From Siphonodentalium dalli (lineage: Eukaryota; Mollusca; Scaphopoda; Gadilida; Siphonodentaliidae), in the NCBI GenBank assembly GCA_032622095.1, contig CP136064.1, forward strand, positions 137,223,954 through 137,287,953: a DNA stretch of 64,000 nt. Reading direction: 5' to 3'. Made by a program: the position numbers and the translations under genes. This document shows, piece after piece, positions 30,892-43,029 of this stretch; within the stretch, counting starts at the first letter, position 1; each line of letters begins with the position of its first letter. Under the pieces are notes generated by a model. The model worked only from the letters and a program-made list of their open reading frames with translations, did no database searches and was not told the DNA's origin.

Positions 30892-32904
30892 ATGACGTCC
30901 AATAACTGTAGCCAATTAAAACGGAGCTTCCTAACATGGAATGCCACAGGCCTAATGAGCTCTTCGGCTTATCTAACAAGATTTCTTGAATTTAATCATA
31001 TCGATGTGGTAGGTGTCAGTGAACACTGGCTACATGAACACAATGCAGATTATGCGCAATATATCAGTAAGCAATATGATTATCACGTTGTCTGTGACGC
31101 CTCTCAACGTCTACCCATGCAGAGGGGTAGATATTCCGGCGGTGTTCTACTTATGTGGCATAAAAAGTACACAAAATACGTTACCGCTCTTCAAATTCCA
31201 GATGATAGGATTGCTGGCATTCAAATGCAAATTAGCCGACATCAGTATCTATATATCTTCCAGATATACCTTCCTTCTACAAATCACACTCTTGACTTTT
31301 ACAAAGAGTATTTGCAAAAGGTCAGCACTGTTTTCGATACATATAGAGCAGAGTGTTATTTTAATGACTAATTGGGGTGGGCAGTAAGACAGCCAATTAT
31401 TGGATATGCCCTCCCCAGGCAAGGAGCAATCAGCCCATCTGGTGGATAGTTATCCCAGATGGGTTAGCATAGATTTTGTTGTATTTTCTTTTAATCTGTA
31501 TTAACTTTATTATCTTCATTATTATTTGTGCATATTTTGTTGGAGTTGCTCTTTGTCAATAAATTATCTCTCTCTCTCTAGTTCGCTGGGCAAAATAATT
31601 ATGATGGGAGACTTTAATGCAAATCCGGACAAAAAGGGTCCAAGGAATTCTGCATTCAAGAAATTTGTCAAGCGCTAAAATGTTTCTCTGTGAATCACTC
31701 GAGATGCAGATACCCAAATAGTTCTACGTGTATTCCGTACAATAGTAATAACGGCACAGACTCAGCCCTTATACCAGACATCAATGTAATCGATGACGAT
31801 TCCCTAAATGTGTCAAATCATCGCCCAATTTTGTTCACAATGCAATTTCCAGTTGACAATCACGGCATTTACAACGTCACGAACAATAAGTCTAAACCAA
31901 ATTGGAAAAAAGTTAAATCAGACCCTTCAATTTTGCAAAATTATCGCAATGCTCTTGACTTAAAGCTATGTGATAGTAAAACTAACATTATTAACGTATC
32001 TGAAGTTGATGTTATATATAATGAGATTGTAAGCGCGATAACATATATATCTGATAAGTGTATACCACACAAGAGGTTCTCAAAACACCTCAAACCGTTC
32101 TGGAATAAAGAACTTAAGAGCTTGCTTAAAGAAATGAAAAAGTATCGCTCTATTTGGATCAGGGATGGCCGACCCCGTGCTTGCTCTGGTGCTATCAGCT
32201 ACACAAACTGTACAAACGCAAAGGCACACTTTCGAAGGTTGTATCGTTAGAAATCTTATAAGTACACTCAGGAAATAAATCATGAAATTGATCACAAAGC
32301 TGAAGTTGACCACGACTCATTCTTTAGGTTATTCAATCTGAAACGGTCTAAACGAGTCAGCCCCAATAATATGTTTCATCACAATGGAAAACTCTTAAGG
32401 GACCCTGAAGACATTGTGTGCGCATGGGGTGATTACTTTGAACAATTATATACGGCACTGACCTCGGAAGAATTTGATCAAACGCATTATACCTCAGTAA
32501 ATAGTTTTGTCAATGACATAATACAAGAAAAGGCACCTTCTTCTATTGATAAACTCATTCTCTTCCCAGTTACACGTCAAGAACTCAAATCTGTGTATAA
32601 GTCTCTAAGCTAAAATAAAGCCGTAGGGTGGGATAACGTAGCATACGAGCATATTATATACGGCAGCGACTTACTCACAAATATTTTATCAACCTGCTTA
32701 TCAGGAATATTTAAATATGGTAAAGTTCCAAAAAATGCAAAGAAAGGAATAATTATAACTCTACACAAAGGCGGTTCCAAAAGCAAAGATGACTTTAATA
32801 ACTATAGAGCTATTACATTGATTCCTGCCCTGTACAAAATTACTGAACGTGTGCTTCAGAACCGAATCGAGAAATTCTCTCCCCGTACTCTAGAAGTTGC
32901 ATTG
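30892..32904 (+). pseudogene. ORF2 of the old plus-strand LINE: endonuclease and partial RT
   Basis: ATG at 30892 overlaps the end of ORF1 by 14 bp. The endonuclease starts well (LTWNATGLMSSSAYLTRF, VVGVSEHWLHEH, a glutamate motif). It is broken by a 223-bp insertion at 31357-31579, after which IIMMGDFNANPDKKG and NHRPILFTM follow. There are in-frame stops at about 31676, 32248 and 32611, and a frameshift near 31680. The RT begins (NNYRAITLIPALYKITERVL) but is cut at 32905 by a CCGAACACAA element, so the catalytic YADD block is absent. I cannot assign the clade with confidence. Confidence 0.8.
31357..31579 (+). mobile_element. 223-bp retroposed insertion (SINE or LINE 3' tail)
   Basis: The LINE reading frame matches exactly on either side when these bases are removed (codon TGT at 31354, then AGT at 31580). 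The insert ends CAATAAATTATCTCTCTCTC, a polyadenylation-like word plus a (TC)n tail typical of a LINE or SINE 3' end. No target duplication is visible. Confidence 0.65.
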
Positions 32905-33324
32905 CCGAACACAAATGCGTTATACAAAACATCTAACAAAACACTCATTATTGAAGCAAACTCCACCAAACTTCGTATAGTAATAGTTTGAACGTGAATA
33001 CATATGCCTATCAACTTTACAACGTTGCCGTATATTTAGTAGACTGTATATAGAGTTATATATCTCAAACGCCAGCTAACGCTACATCTATGTGTTAATT
33101 AATTAACGGTGACTGAGTGTCGAACTATAAGCTTGTGTTCGGCTTTTCTATGCCGAACACTAAACTCGTTTTACAAAATTTCGAATAAAACACTTATTAT
33201 TGGACCAAACTCCACCAAACTTCGTATAGTAATAGTGTGGACATGAATACATATGCCTATGAACTTTATTTGTGAAATTTTCCATTATTTGGACTTGTGT
33301 TCGGTTATGTTCGGTTGTGTTCGG
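32905..33324 (-). repeat. CCGAACACAA element, tandem dimer
   Basis: Two direct units about 248 bp apart (starting 32905 and 33153). Each opens with CCGAACAC and carries CTCCACCAAACTTCGTATAG, then ATACATATGCCTAT. The right end is three inverted 10-mers (TTGTGTTCGG, TTATGTTCGG, TTGTGTTCGG, 33295-33324), mirror image of copy 1 at 23906. It is non-coding, and its insertion truncates the older LINE. Confidence 0.75.
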
Positions 33325-34885
33325 CTTTTATGAGCTCCCAAAAGATATAAAAACAATTTACTAAAATTACAAAAACACTCAATTTTTCCAACAGATAAAT
33401 GTTTGAGAACAGTACACCGGGCTTTTGACTGAATATTTTTATTCGTACAATAGCAATGGACATGAGATGTGTATAAAATAATTTATTACATGATTCTACC
33501 CTTATTCCATTCGATCAACACATTCTATAAATTGTGATATTAATATACGTACTTGAATACTTCACGTAAATTGATTTTTGTTACGATGCGTTACAAATTT
33601 ACTTTTTTCGACAATTTGGAAATTTAGAAACGCTAAAACGGCATTATTGCACTGAACTGAATAATCATATAATATCATGGAGTTGTGCTAGGACAATACT
33701 TTGGACGCTGTTTCGAGACATATGAATCATGATTTGATTGTCGATTATGAACGCTTTCATCACACGAGTTCTGTGTCAGAGGCAAACTTGGCTATTAAAG
33801 TCCATACAAATTATTACAATGGAACACACATTTTGTTTGAGAATATAATAATCTTCTTAATCACAGATGCTCATATTCATAATTTGTGTTGTTTAATCTA
33901 ATGTGGTAATTACTAAAAAACTGAAAATGGCCCTCCAGTTTGCTCCAGTCTTTTAAATAATTAACCATAAAATATGGTATTTGGCTCATTGAACCATTCT
34001 GAAAAATTGAGGTCCCGACATCACTACATTAGCAGGTAAACTCGCATTTTTGAAGGCATACAATTCGAAAAATAGTTAACGAATCTGGGAATGGTTTTCA
34101 GTTATGGATTCAGCAAATTGAGTTTGACAAAATAGGCATGATATTTGTTTGACAAATTTTTATCACGAACTTCACCTATTTCCTTTTTTCCGATTTTTGC
34201 TGATTTTCAGTTTGTTGTTTATTGGAGGGTTTATGTACCTGTACTTATTTCAGCAAAAACAAATTATGTTGCAATTAGTTGCGGGCTTGGAATTTTTTCT
34301 CAAAAATCAGTTCACAAGTCAAAATCTTAATGAAAGAGGACATATTTATGATTTATCGTTTAGAAAAAACAGTAGGCCTAGGGCTACTTGATGACAACCT
34401 AGCAATTAGATGCATTTCTTTTTTGGGGGAAAAAAAAAACAAAAAAAACAACTGGGACAACAAAGTTCATGTTTATATTAAACAAAAAAGTAATAGCAGT
34501 ATGTATACAAAATGTCCAGAACGCTAGTGCGAAACATCTCAATGTGAAACTCCCATAAAAACAAATGTCCAGCACCCTATTGGCTATTCATACATTGTAC
34601 ATTATTTTAAAATAAAGGTAATACGACAATCCTAAAACAAATTTTACATGTGTTGTCACAGCAGCTTGTCGTAAAGAAAACAAGTAAATAAAAAACGATG
34701 GTTCCACTTTAACAAATACATCGCTATTCTATTGATATATATATCATCTTTACAAATGCATTTATTTTTATTTTTATTTTTACTTGTTTGTCTTCTCAAT
34801 ACATCTTTGCGCAAGAAGACTACTCTCTTGTGATCGCAGAAATCAGTGATGTAACACAAAGGGTGTCTGTTGGGGGTGGGGGGGG
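33325..34885. other. Unassigned DNA
   Basis: AT-rich with homopolymers. The frames at 34145-34527 have hydrophobic stretches but no clear family match. I see no repeats apart from a G tract near 34880. Confidence 0.3.
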
Positions 34886-35120
34886 GGGGGTCACCTTGAA
34901 ATTTCCGACAGCCCCTCTACAAAAAGAGCGTTTATTTGCAATTCAACGCAACGCAGAGATATACGGGAACAATATTTTGAGTGCTCTCTGCATGCTCGAT
35001 TGAGTTCAAACTTCCTATCTAAGGGTAAAATCCCACGGACACCGTAGTTGTCGCGTTTTGGAGAAGCTCTGAGCACCCTTTCTCCACTCCCAATCATCAA
35101 AATCACCGCGAACTGCACTG
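34886..35120 (+). repeat. Dispersed repeat, family C, copy 1
   Basis: Contains GAGTTCAAACTTCCTATCTA, then CGCGTTTTGGAGAAGCTC and GAGCACC, shared with 35985-36090, 36235-36375, 37225-37350 and 38095-38215. Confidence 0.65.
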
Positions 35121-35142
35121 TCTACATTGCGTCATTATACAA

Positions 35143-35390
35143 GTCAAATCAAATCAAATTAGTTTATTCTCATTCATCATCATGATATGATATATAGAGA
35201 TCACAAATATACATGTAATACAATATACATAAAAGAGGTATGGCGTTGATACTAACAAATATGTACATATCTTCTAACGTTTACATATCAGGAATATGGT
35301 CATATAGGGAAGGTTCGTGCTGTTTAAGTTACTCACAAGGGGGGTTGAAATGGGTTGTGTTGTGTTGGGAGCGGTGAACTCGTCAAGTAG
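35143..35390 (-). mobile_element. Probable 3' end of a truncated LINE or SINE
   Basis: Read on the minus strand the piece ends AATAAACTAATTTGATTTG followed by another ATTTG, a common LINE tail design. The 5' boundary is not clear and no protein is left. Confidence 0.4.
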
Positions 35391-35399
35391 ACGTTCGTC

Positions 35400-35650
35400 T
35401 TATATAATCGCTTAACACAGACATGAGCGTGTTGTGTGATTCTTACATACTCAGGGCTTCCTAGGAACGCGGATCGGGTCAGTTTTTCCGCCCTAGGTTA
35501 TGTTCACCTTGAAATGGGTACCCACAAATTATATATATGCGTGTTGTGTGATTCTTACGTACTTAGGGCTTCCTATGAACGCGGATCGGGTCAGTTTTTC
35601 CGCCCTAGGTGATTTTCACCTCGAAACGGGTACCCACAAATTATATATAT
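35400..35650. repeat. 112-bp unit, two tandem copies
   Basis: GTGTTGTGTGATTCTTAC starts at 35429 and again at 35541. Each unit holds AACGCGGATCGGGTCAGTTT and TTCCGCCCTAGGT, and ends in CCCACAAATTATATATAT. Confidence 0.75.
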
Positions 35651-38220
35651 ATGTGTGCATGTGTCCTTTATAGACTCGAACCGATTGCGCTCACACTTGC
35701 TACCCACGGGAAGTGTCATGAACGGGTTAAGTTGTGACCCCTACCTGACCTTGACCTTGAAAATGATCAATTCAAGTTCAAATCTTGTAAAATATTGAAA
35801 AACCAAAAATTAATTCAAAAACCAAAAAAAATAATTTAAATTCAAAAATTAAAATTGTCATGTTTCTGACCAACCACGCCAGTGGCGGACTATTACCTGC
35901 TAGTACCAAGTATTTTGAGACTTCCGTATATATATATATGTGTGTGTGTGTGTGTGGGTACTTCATACAATCGAATACGGCTGCGCGGATTGAGCTCAAA
36001 CTTCCCATCTGAGGGTAAAATCTCACGGACACCGTCGGCGTCGCGTTTTGGAGAAGCTCAGAGCACCCGTTATCCACTCTCAGCACACAAAAAACATAAA
36101 AAATTGTCATGTTTCGGACCAACCACTGCAGTGGAGGGCTAACCTGCTAGTCTACTATATAATTTGAGACTTCCGTATATATATATATATATGTGTGTGT
36201 GTATATGTGTACTTCATGGAATCCAAAACGCGTGTTCAGATTGAGCTCAAACTTCGTATTTAAGTGTAAAATCCAAACGACACGGCCGTGGTCGCGTTTT
36301 GGAGAAGCTCAGAGCACCGTTTCTCCAATCCCAAATCACCGCAATCGGCACTTCGGGGTTAATAGCGTTGATATATAAAGAGCGTTCGTTTCCCGCAGTG
36401 TTTATATAAAGAGCGTGTTTTCGCTATCTATTCAGATCCAAGAGGCATAACTCTACTTATCTGTATGACGGGAGTCTGAGAACGGGGGACATGTTTACAA
36501 TTCAACAAAACGTTATCCAACAAAACGTTATCGCTCGAAATAGCTCGAAATATTATGCAGAGAGATTGCCTGTCGTTCCTAGGAATGGGGGACATGTTTA
36601 CAATTCAACTAAACGTTACGGGATTCAACAAAACGTTATCGCTCGAAATGTTTAGGACGGGTACCATGAATTAACTCATTGAAAGTCGTTCCTAGGAAGG
36701 GGGATTTCATTGACCCGCTCGAAATAGCTCGAAATATTATGCAGAGAGATTTCACGACGGGATTCAACAAAACGTTATCGCTCGAAATGTTTAGGACGGG
36801 TACCATGAATTAACTCATTGAAAGTCGTTCCTAGGAAGGGGGATTCATCAGATTTTTCCGCCAGAAACAAAAATTTTTTTACAATAAAAAAAAAAAATTA
36901 AATTATAAAAAATAATTAAATATTACAAAATTGAAAAAATACATAAATTAAAATTAAAAAACATTAAATTAATATTAAAATAAAAAAAATATATAAATAA
37001 AAACAAAAAAAAATAAAAAAAATGTCATGTTTCTGTTATGTTTCGGAAAAAAATTCAGAAAAAAAATATATAACATTTAAAAAATATTAAAATGTCATGT
37101 TTCGGACAAACGCCGCCGGTGGCGGGCTGACCTGCTAGTCTACTATATAATTTGAGACTTCCGTATATATATATATATATGTGTGTGTGTGTATAGTGTA
37201 CTTCATAGAATCCAAAACGCGTGTACAGATTGAGCTCAAACTTCCTATGTAAGTATAAAATCCCACTGACACGACCGTGGTTGCGTTTTGGAGAAGCTCA
37301 GAGCACCGTTTCTCCAATCCCAAATCACCGCAATCGGCACTTCGGGGTTAAGACATCAACGATCTTTATATTGACCTTATACGGAGGCGTTAACAATTAA
37401 CGCTCTTTATTGCAATGGACGTGGCTAAACGACTGACCCCATGCGTCCGAAATACGGATGCGATTTCCAATGGACGTGGCTAAACGACTGACTCAATGCG
37501 TCCGAAATACGGATGCGGACGAAATGCAATTATCTCGACTAAAAAGGCAGAATTGATCTAAGAGCTCGAAATATGGATTAATTGACTGTCCGTTCTGAAG
37601 TTTAGGACGGGGAGGACGGGTACCATGAATTAACTCATTGAAAAACAAAGAATGCGTTATCTCGGAAACGGGTGGAGCTATCGACTTGAAATTTGCTATG
37701 TGAATGTATCTTGCCCCGGATACAAATTTTATCTGGTCGCCGAGCCCGTACGATGCCAGCTTCGCGCATGCACAGACGAGATCTCGGAAACGGGTGAGGC
37801 TATCGACTTGAAATTTGGTATGTGAATGTATCTTGCCCCGGGTACGAATTTTATCGGGTCGCCGAGCCCGTGCGACGCAAGTTTCGCGCATGCGCAGACC
37901 AGATCTTGCAAACGGGTGGAGCTATCTACTTGAAATTTGGTTAAATTAAAAACATGTCATGTTTCTGAAACAAAGCCATGGGACGAATGCCGCCAGTGGC
38001 GGGCTAACCTGCTAGTCTCATATAAAATTTGAGACTTCCGTATATATATATGTATGTGTGTATATGTGTACTTGATAGAATCGAAAACACGTTGACCGAT
38101 CGAGCTCAAATTTCGTATATAAGTCTAAAATCCCACGGACACCGCCGTGGTCGCGTTTTGGAGAAGCTCAGAGCACCCGTTCTCCAATCTCAGTCACAAA
38201 ACGGCACTGCGGTGGTTAAT
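35651..38220. repeat. Mosaic of family C repeats and minisatellites
   Basis: Four modules start ACTTCCGTATATATATAT plus a (TG)n run and continue into the CGCGTTTTGGAGAAGCTC block. Between them are a roughly 190-bp duplicated block near 36600-36850 (ACGTTATCGCTCGAAATG, GTTCCTAGGAAGGGGGATT), an A-rich stretch (36860-37080), and a 125-bp minisatellite (37660-37960) with GGAGCTATCGACTTGAAATT and TGTATCTTGCCCCGG. The same minisatellite unit occurs at 56470-56690. Open frames here are by-products of the repeats. Confidence 0.7.
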
Positions 38221-38540
38221 CAAGTGATAATTTAATGAGCGTTTGTTTTTGACGCATCGCTATAAAGAACGTCTGTTTACCATTCAACGTTATTAGCATC
38301 TGCAGAGAGATATACGGGAACAATACTTTTGAGTGGTTTGCTATGCGGGGAGATTTATTGGGTGCCATAGTACTCTTACAACATCATTGTTATGGTATGT
38401 ATGACACTTAGGTCAGGGCTTAGGGGGGGGGGGGGGGTAGTTAGTGTGGATATAGGCCTAATGCTTCTCAGAAATCCCGGTTACAAACCAACACTCACAA
38501 TTTCGTCTTTTGCATCAGATACCAACACCTCGACCGATTT
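38221..38540. other. Unassigned DNA with G tract
   Basis: Partial similarity to the 34886 repeat (GAGATATACGGGAACAATA). A G15-like run lies near 38422. No gene is seen. Confidence 0.35.
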
Positions 38541-38693
38541 TTCCATGGTGGCTTTGATTTTTTCTTGTTTTAGCATTAATTTTATCCCAATCATAATCAA
38601 CCATTCAGCTGCCAGATGTGATTTTATGATGACTTGAGTGTGGGTGACAGCACACCAAGGGCGATAATTTTTTATATTTGGTGTACTATAACC
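38541..38693 (+). repeat. 153-bp interspersed repeat, copy 1
   Basis: Nearly identical to 52257-52409, from TTCCATGGTGGCTTTGATTT to TTTGGTGTACTATAACC. Beyond these limits the two loci differ completely, so the copies have sharp boundaries. Confidence 0.8.
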
Positions 38694-39110
38694 TATACAC
38701 TCTTAAACGTTTTGGTTTAAAAAAAAACAAATTTGGTTTTGAACTTTCTCCCATATATGTAACCATATTAGGTTTTGATAAAAACCAAATACCAAGCGCC
38801 AACTGGTTTTGAATTGGTTTTGATCAAAACCAAATTGTATGAATATTTGGTTTCGATCAAAACCAAAATTGGTTTTGAACTTTTGTCCCATATATGTAAC
38901 CAAATTTGGTTTTGATCAAAACCAAATACCAAGCGCCAACTGTTTTTGATCAAAACCAAAATTGGTATTGAACTTTTCTCCCATATATGTAACCAAATTA
39001 GGTTTTGATCATAACCAAATACCAAGCGCCAACTGGTTTTGATCAAAACCCAAACTGGTTTTATATATTAAATCAATTTTGGTTTTTGATAATTTTGGTT
39101 TTGACCAAAA
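38694..39110. repeat. Array of palindromic word GGTTTTGATCAAAACC
   Basis: At least five copies of the perfect palindrome GGTTTTGATCAAAACC or close variants, spaced by CTCCCATATATGTAACCA and AATACCAAGCGCCAACTG. A shorter relative lies at 50935-51068, where a second version GGTATTGATCAATACC appears. Confidence 0.8.
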
Positions 39111-40382
39111 AGTTCCTTTTTTGCACAATTTATTGATAAATGTGCCATACAACATACTTATGCAACCTTTAAGGGTACTGTACACTAAATCCACCCATTT
39201 ATTGTACCATATCCATACTCAACAAAATATATGCAACACATGAATGAATTTGGTTTTCCAAGTTCGACATGTAAAATTATAATGAAAATTAATTTATGAC
39301 TCAAGTCATAAATTGATTTTCATTATAATTACCAATCCATTGATAAATTAAAGGGCTAATTATAAAAGGCTTTAGACAGTCTGAAACAGATGCCACCAGA
39401 TTCCATTTCCAGAACAAAAATTCAGCTGATCACTTACATACTACAGGCTATCCAATTTCTATATTATGGCTTTCATACCCTCCCACAAACATGCATGTAC
39501 ATGTATATGGGTTCTTTTTGCCAATTGGTCAAATCTTAAATTATACGAAAACCCATTATTTTTGATGGTTTCTACCATAATAATGTTGGTTGCCAAGTAA
39601 ACAGAAAATAAACGGTGACCATGTAATTTTTTTGTTTACGGTTATCACTTATTTACTGTTAACACAGTCCTGAAATTATTATGATAGAAACAGTTGGTCC
39701 GCAAACAGTCAAGTGTTTCTCAAATAATTTTGTGATTAATTGTTCAAGAGTGCATGCTAGCATAGAACTAAATTCCACAAGATGCTGCAAGATGTGGCAA
39801 ATTACATGTAAAATTTCCTGAAATCACAAACCCTGAGGACTATTCTACCATTTAATTGCTGTCAGTAACCTTTAATTGAGGCATGTAATTCGCCTGCACA
39901 TCTGAGGGCCACCCCATTCATGAATCATATCACAAGCAACCAAAATTAAGAGTCGAAGATGAAGTAAATTGTCCAAATGACATAATTGGTTGCATCAATG
40001 TTGAATGAAGTTTTAAGATAAACATCAATGAAGACACAGTGAGATTTTGGAAATTAAACTTTAATTCAAACATATCCAGCAGGAATAATTGTCATACTAG
40101 ACATTCTTCCACAGCAGTGTATATTCCTGATGTCTGTGCACACCTCACCATTGCAACAATTGCAATGAATTAGCACTTAATATATAGTTCATCACACCCT
40201 TCTTATATTGAACATTCCCAAGAATTACAGCTCATCTGTTTTTACACCTGTCATGCAGTAGAAATTTAAAGATCAGCAAACTCCTTTATATTGGCATCTG
40301 ATGAATATAGCAGCACTTGACAGCATAGCATGTTACTAACTTCCCACAGGCTGCACCACACTTGTATATTGTGGTGCAATAT
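39111..40382. other. Unassigned DNA, possibly 3' end of the minus-strand gene
   Basis: Contains a 56-bp near-perfect palindrome at 39275-39330 (AATTATAATGAAAATTAATT and its complement). TTTATT words at 39127 and 39197 read AATAAA on the minus strand and could be polyadenylation signals. No repeats are otherwise seen. Confidence 0.35.
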
Positions 40383-40504
40383 TTATGAATGAAAAGTTGA
40401 CGAATAACATATTGTATCTGCGCAGATATTAAACACACATGCCTCCTCTGTATGCTGTGCACATTCTGGTACTAAAGTTTCCAATGCCAGTGAACGAACA
40501 TACT
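40383..40504 (-). CDS. Candidate terminal exon, unidentified minus-strand gene
   Basis: Follows the good acceptor GCATTTCTTTTCAG on the minus strand. One frame stays open for 39 codons (YVRSLALETLVPECAQ, then Cys-rich ACVFNICADTICYS) to a TAA at 40383. This frame needs one base from the preceding exon, whereas the exon at 41697-41791 leaves in phase 0. Either a small exon was missed or a different AG is used. Read in phase 0 the exon stops after ten codons. I do not recognise the protein. Confidence 0.35.
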
Positions 40505-41696
40505 CTGAAAAGAAATGCATAAAATACTATGTTTAGGAAAAGTCAGATTTAAAGACAAAAGGCCTTTAACTCTGGTGAAATTGAACCAAAACTCAAACTT
40601 GACCTGTATTTTGTACATTAAAACACACACATTTCAAATTTCATTCAACTCAGTTGAGACTATCTAAAGTTATCATCTGACATCTGAAATCCAAAAGCGA
40701 ACTAACAGACAGACATGCAGCATAATACATCCCCCTTTTTTAAACAGGCATATATGGGTGCATATAAACAATCAGTTAGTATCCAAACACTATCCCCACT
40801 GGAATTATGTAGCAAAAACCTGAGATTAAGAACTAAAATTCCAACCATATCCACTGTAGCATTTCAGAGAAGACAACGGTTGAACCACGCACAAATGTAA
40901 ACATTTACTACTTTATTCAGGGCACCTTATTGAGTATAAAGTTACTGAAATGATTGTCCCAATACTAGTCACTGTGTTTAATTTGTTTATAACAATGATG
41001 TTGTTTTCTGACTATTTGGATAACTTATTTGGCATGATTGTTTATTATTCCATCAGCAGGTCCGGGAACACCTCACTTGATTGTTTCACATCACTTTAAT
41101 TTGTCTTTAAAAGCACATCAGGTTATTGGATATTTACAAGGCCATTTATAAGGCTATGGTTTATATAGTGTCATCAATATTCTGTGAATTAAAGTGCAAA
41201 ATGCGGTGATTATTCGCCCTCCCCCCCCCCCCAACTGCCCCTGTTTTTTTTTTCTCCAGTTACCCTTCACAGGTATTATTTTTATTTAGTCTTATTCCAT
41301 ACCATGACACTTAGAAGTACACAATCTGCTAGAGATTATTTGTTTGAACTCTTTTCCATAGGTAAGGAATTTAGACATAAATTCAACAAACATACAACAT
41401 AAGGCTTTTTGTTAAAGGTGCAAAATCTGATCTGATTGTCCCCGGATCATCCAGTTACAACATGAACAACAACGGAAATTTACACCAAAAGCCAATAGTC
41501 ATCCAACATTACTTTTCATCATGTTATCTTCTGAAATTGATTTGCGATGACCTTGGTAGGCTGACAAATAATCGAGGTGGATAAAATTAACAGATTTGAT
41601 AACTATTTAAACCCGAAGCTGAAGAAATAGTAATTTAGGGGGCGTCAAATCAGATTATACATCTTCTAAGTGATCAGTATTTATATAAAAACTTAC
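40505..41696. other. Probable intron with part of a MITE
   Basis: Nothing coding recognised. Pieces at 41414-41660 (AAGGTGCAAAATCTGATCTG, AACCCGAAGCTGAAGAAATA) match the ends of the MITE at 43030-43313. A C tract lies at about 41220. Confidence 0.35.
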
Positions 41697-41791
41697 AGTT
41701 GTAAATTGAATACATCCAAGTTCCAACTTTGGTCCAGTGTATGTCTTCAAGTCAATATACTTCCACAGCAAGACTTCTAGCTGACCGTCCT
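41697..41791 (-). CDS. Exon of an unidentified minus-strand host gene
   Basis: 95 bp between the acceptor TTATATTTTATAG and the strong donor GTAAGTTTTT on the minus strand. It encodes EDGQLEVLLWKYIDLK followed by TYTGPKLELGCIQFTT, with normal protein composition. It needs one base (G) from the previous exon to complete its first Glu codon, exactly what the exons at 42817-42839 and 46653-46697 supply, and it exits in phase 0. I cannot name the family. Exon status rests on splice signals, phase and composition. Confidence 0.6.
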
Positions 41792-41831
41792 CTATAAAAT
41801 ATAACATACAGGTCTTATAAAATGATACACA

Positions 41832-42085
41832 CAAGCCTTGAAATAGTGTGTCTGTCATTTGCAGAATGAGGTCCCCAGAGGAAGAATTTAGTTATGGTAC
41901 CCCACATAGTGGGCTAGCATCACCAAACTCACCCTCTGTGAACCTCCTTCTGCTGATGTGTAAGCAGCATGAGGTCTCCAGAGGGTGTATTTGGTGATGC
42001 TAGCCCACTGTGCGGGGTGGCATCACTAAATTCACCCTCTAGGGACCTCATTCTGCAAATGACAGGCACACTATTTCAAGACTTG
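41832..42085. mobile_element. Foldback element, 254 bp
   Basis: CAAGCCTTGAAATAGTGTGT at the left and its near complement ending TATTTCAAGACTTG at the right. Pairing continues inward through TCATTTGCAGAATGAGGTCC and GTGGGCTAGCATCACCAAA for about 110 bp per arm. It is non-coding and sits in the intron of the minus-strand gene. Confidence 0.8.
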
Positions 42086-42816
42086 GACATGCACTAGTAT
42101 ATGAAATGACATGTACATCTATAGATTTACTTAAAATATCTCATATTGTTCTGGATATAAATCTTTTCAATGTACCGGCCACGGCATATAGGATTTCAAA
42201 CAAAGAAAACATTATTGCAGGCATATCATAGCATGGTTTGATGACAGGTGAAATACCCATCATGGGTGGGGGTGTGAGTAATCACATTCTTCATGACTTC
42301 GGGCGGGCGGCCTTCATTTAGGTTATAGTTTAGAAATAACATTTATCAAATTATGATAATTTCCTCAAGAAGATACTAGTATATAGTATAGCTTAATTAT
42401 TATATGAATGTGATATTATTCTCAAAACACGCTTTGTGTCAGAGAAAATGCAAGTCGAGCAAAAAGAGCAGTGAATTGTTTATAAGCAGTCACGATAATG
42501 CGTCGTTTCCTTATATTTAGATTTGTGTTTGGTGCGTCTACAACTTACAACTCACAATACTATCATAGTAAATTCCTTATTTGGTATGTATTACCATATT
42601 TTGGTTAAGAGAGAATCCTAACTGGATAAGGGGGAAGCTCGGAAAATAATTCAGGCACGTATGCTGATTTTTACTTTTCGACCCTAGTTGGGACTCACTC
42701 ACCCCCACATCCAAATTGTTTTTCTGTTTTCGGCAGTTTTTTCACCATATTTGGACACCCAACCCCCTTTTAACACTAAAACAGAGATTTGCGAGGGTGT
42801 GGGGGGGGGGATTCAC

Positions 42817-42839
42817 CGTAAACAGCTGTATATGAATTT
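42817..42839 (-). CDS. Possible 23-bp microexon of the minus-strand gene
   Basis: Acceptor ...CATGAATGCACAG and donor GTGAAT on the minus strand enclose 23 bases. Their phases link the exon at 44596-44650 (two bases over) to that at 41697-41791 (one base needed) and add NSYTAVY. The splice signals are weak, so this depends on the phase match. Confidence 0.35.
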
Positions 42840-43029
42840 CTGTGCATTCATGGATGTTAACATAACATGTAAATAGGAATCTGTCATTTTGGGGTCATTC
42901 GGCTAAAAAAACATGGCTGCCAACGGCCATCTTGGATTTCAAAATTTGCAACAAAATACAACACGATAACTGCCTGCAACCAGTTTAGCAGTTAGAATTA
43001 CATTATTTCTCTTATTCTAAGGTGTTTTA

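Noticed and set aside
34145-34391. Hydrophobic frame with GGFMYLYLF, looking faintly like an SLC6 helix
   Set aside because: The spacing to the following Glu is wrong, the D-x-Y residues are missing and splice borders are poor.
37493-37891. 132-codon minus frame with internally repeated peptide (IKFVSGARYIHIANFKS)
   Set aside because: The repetition comes from the DNA minisatellite. The same unit is non-coding elsewhere and the frame has no known domain.
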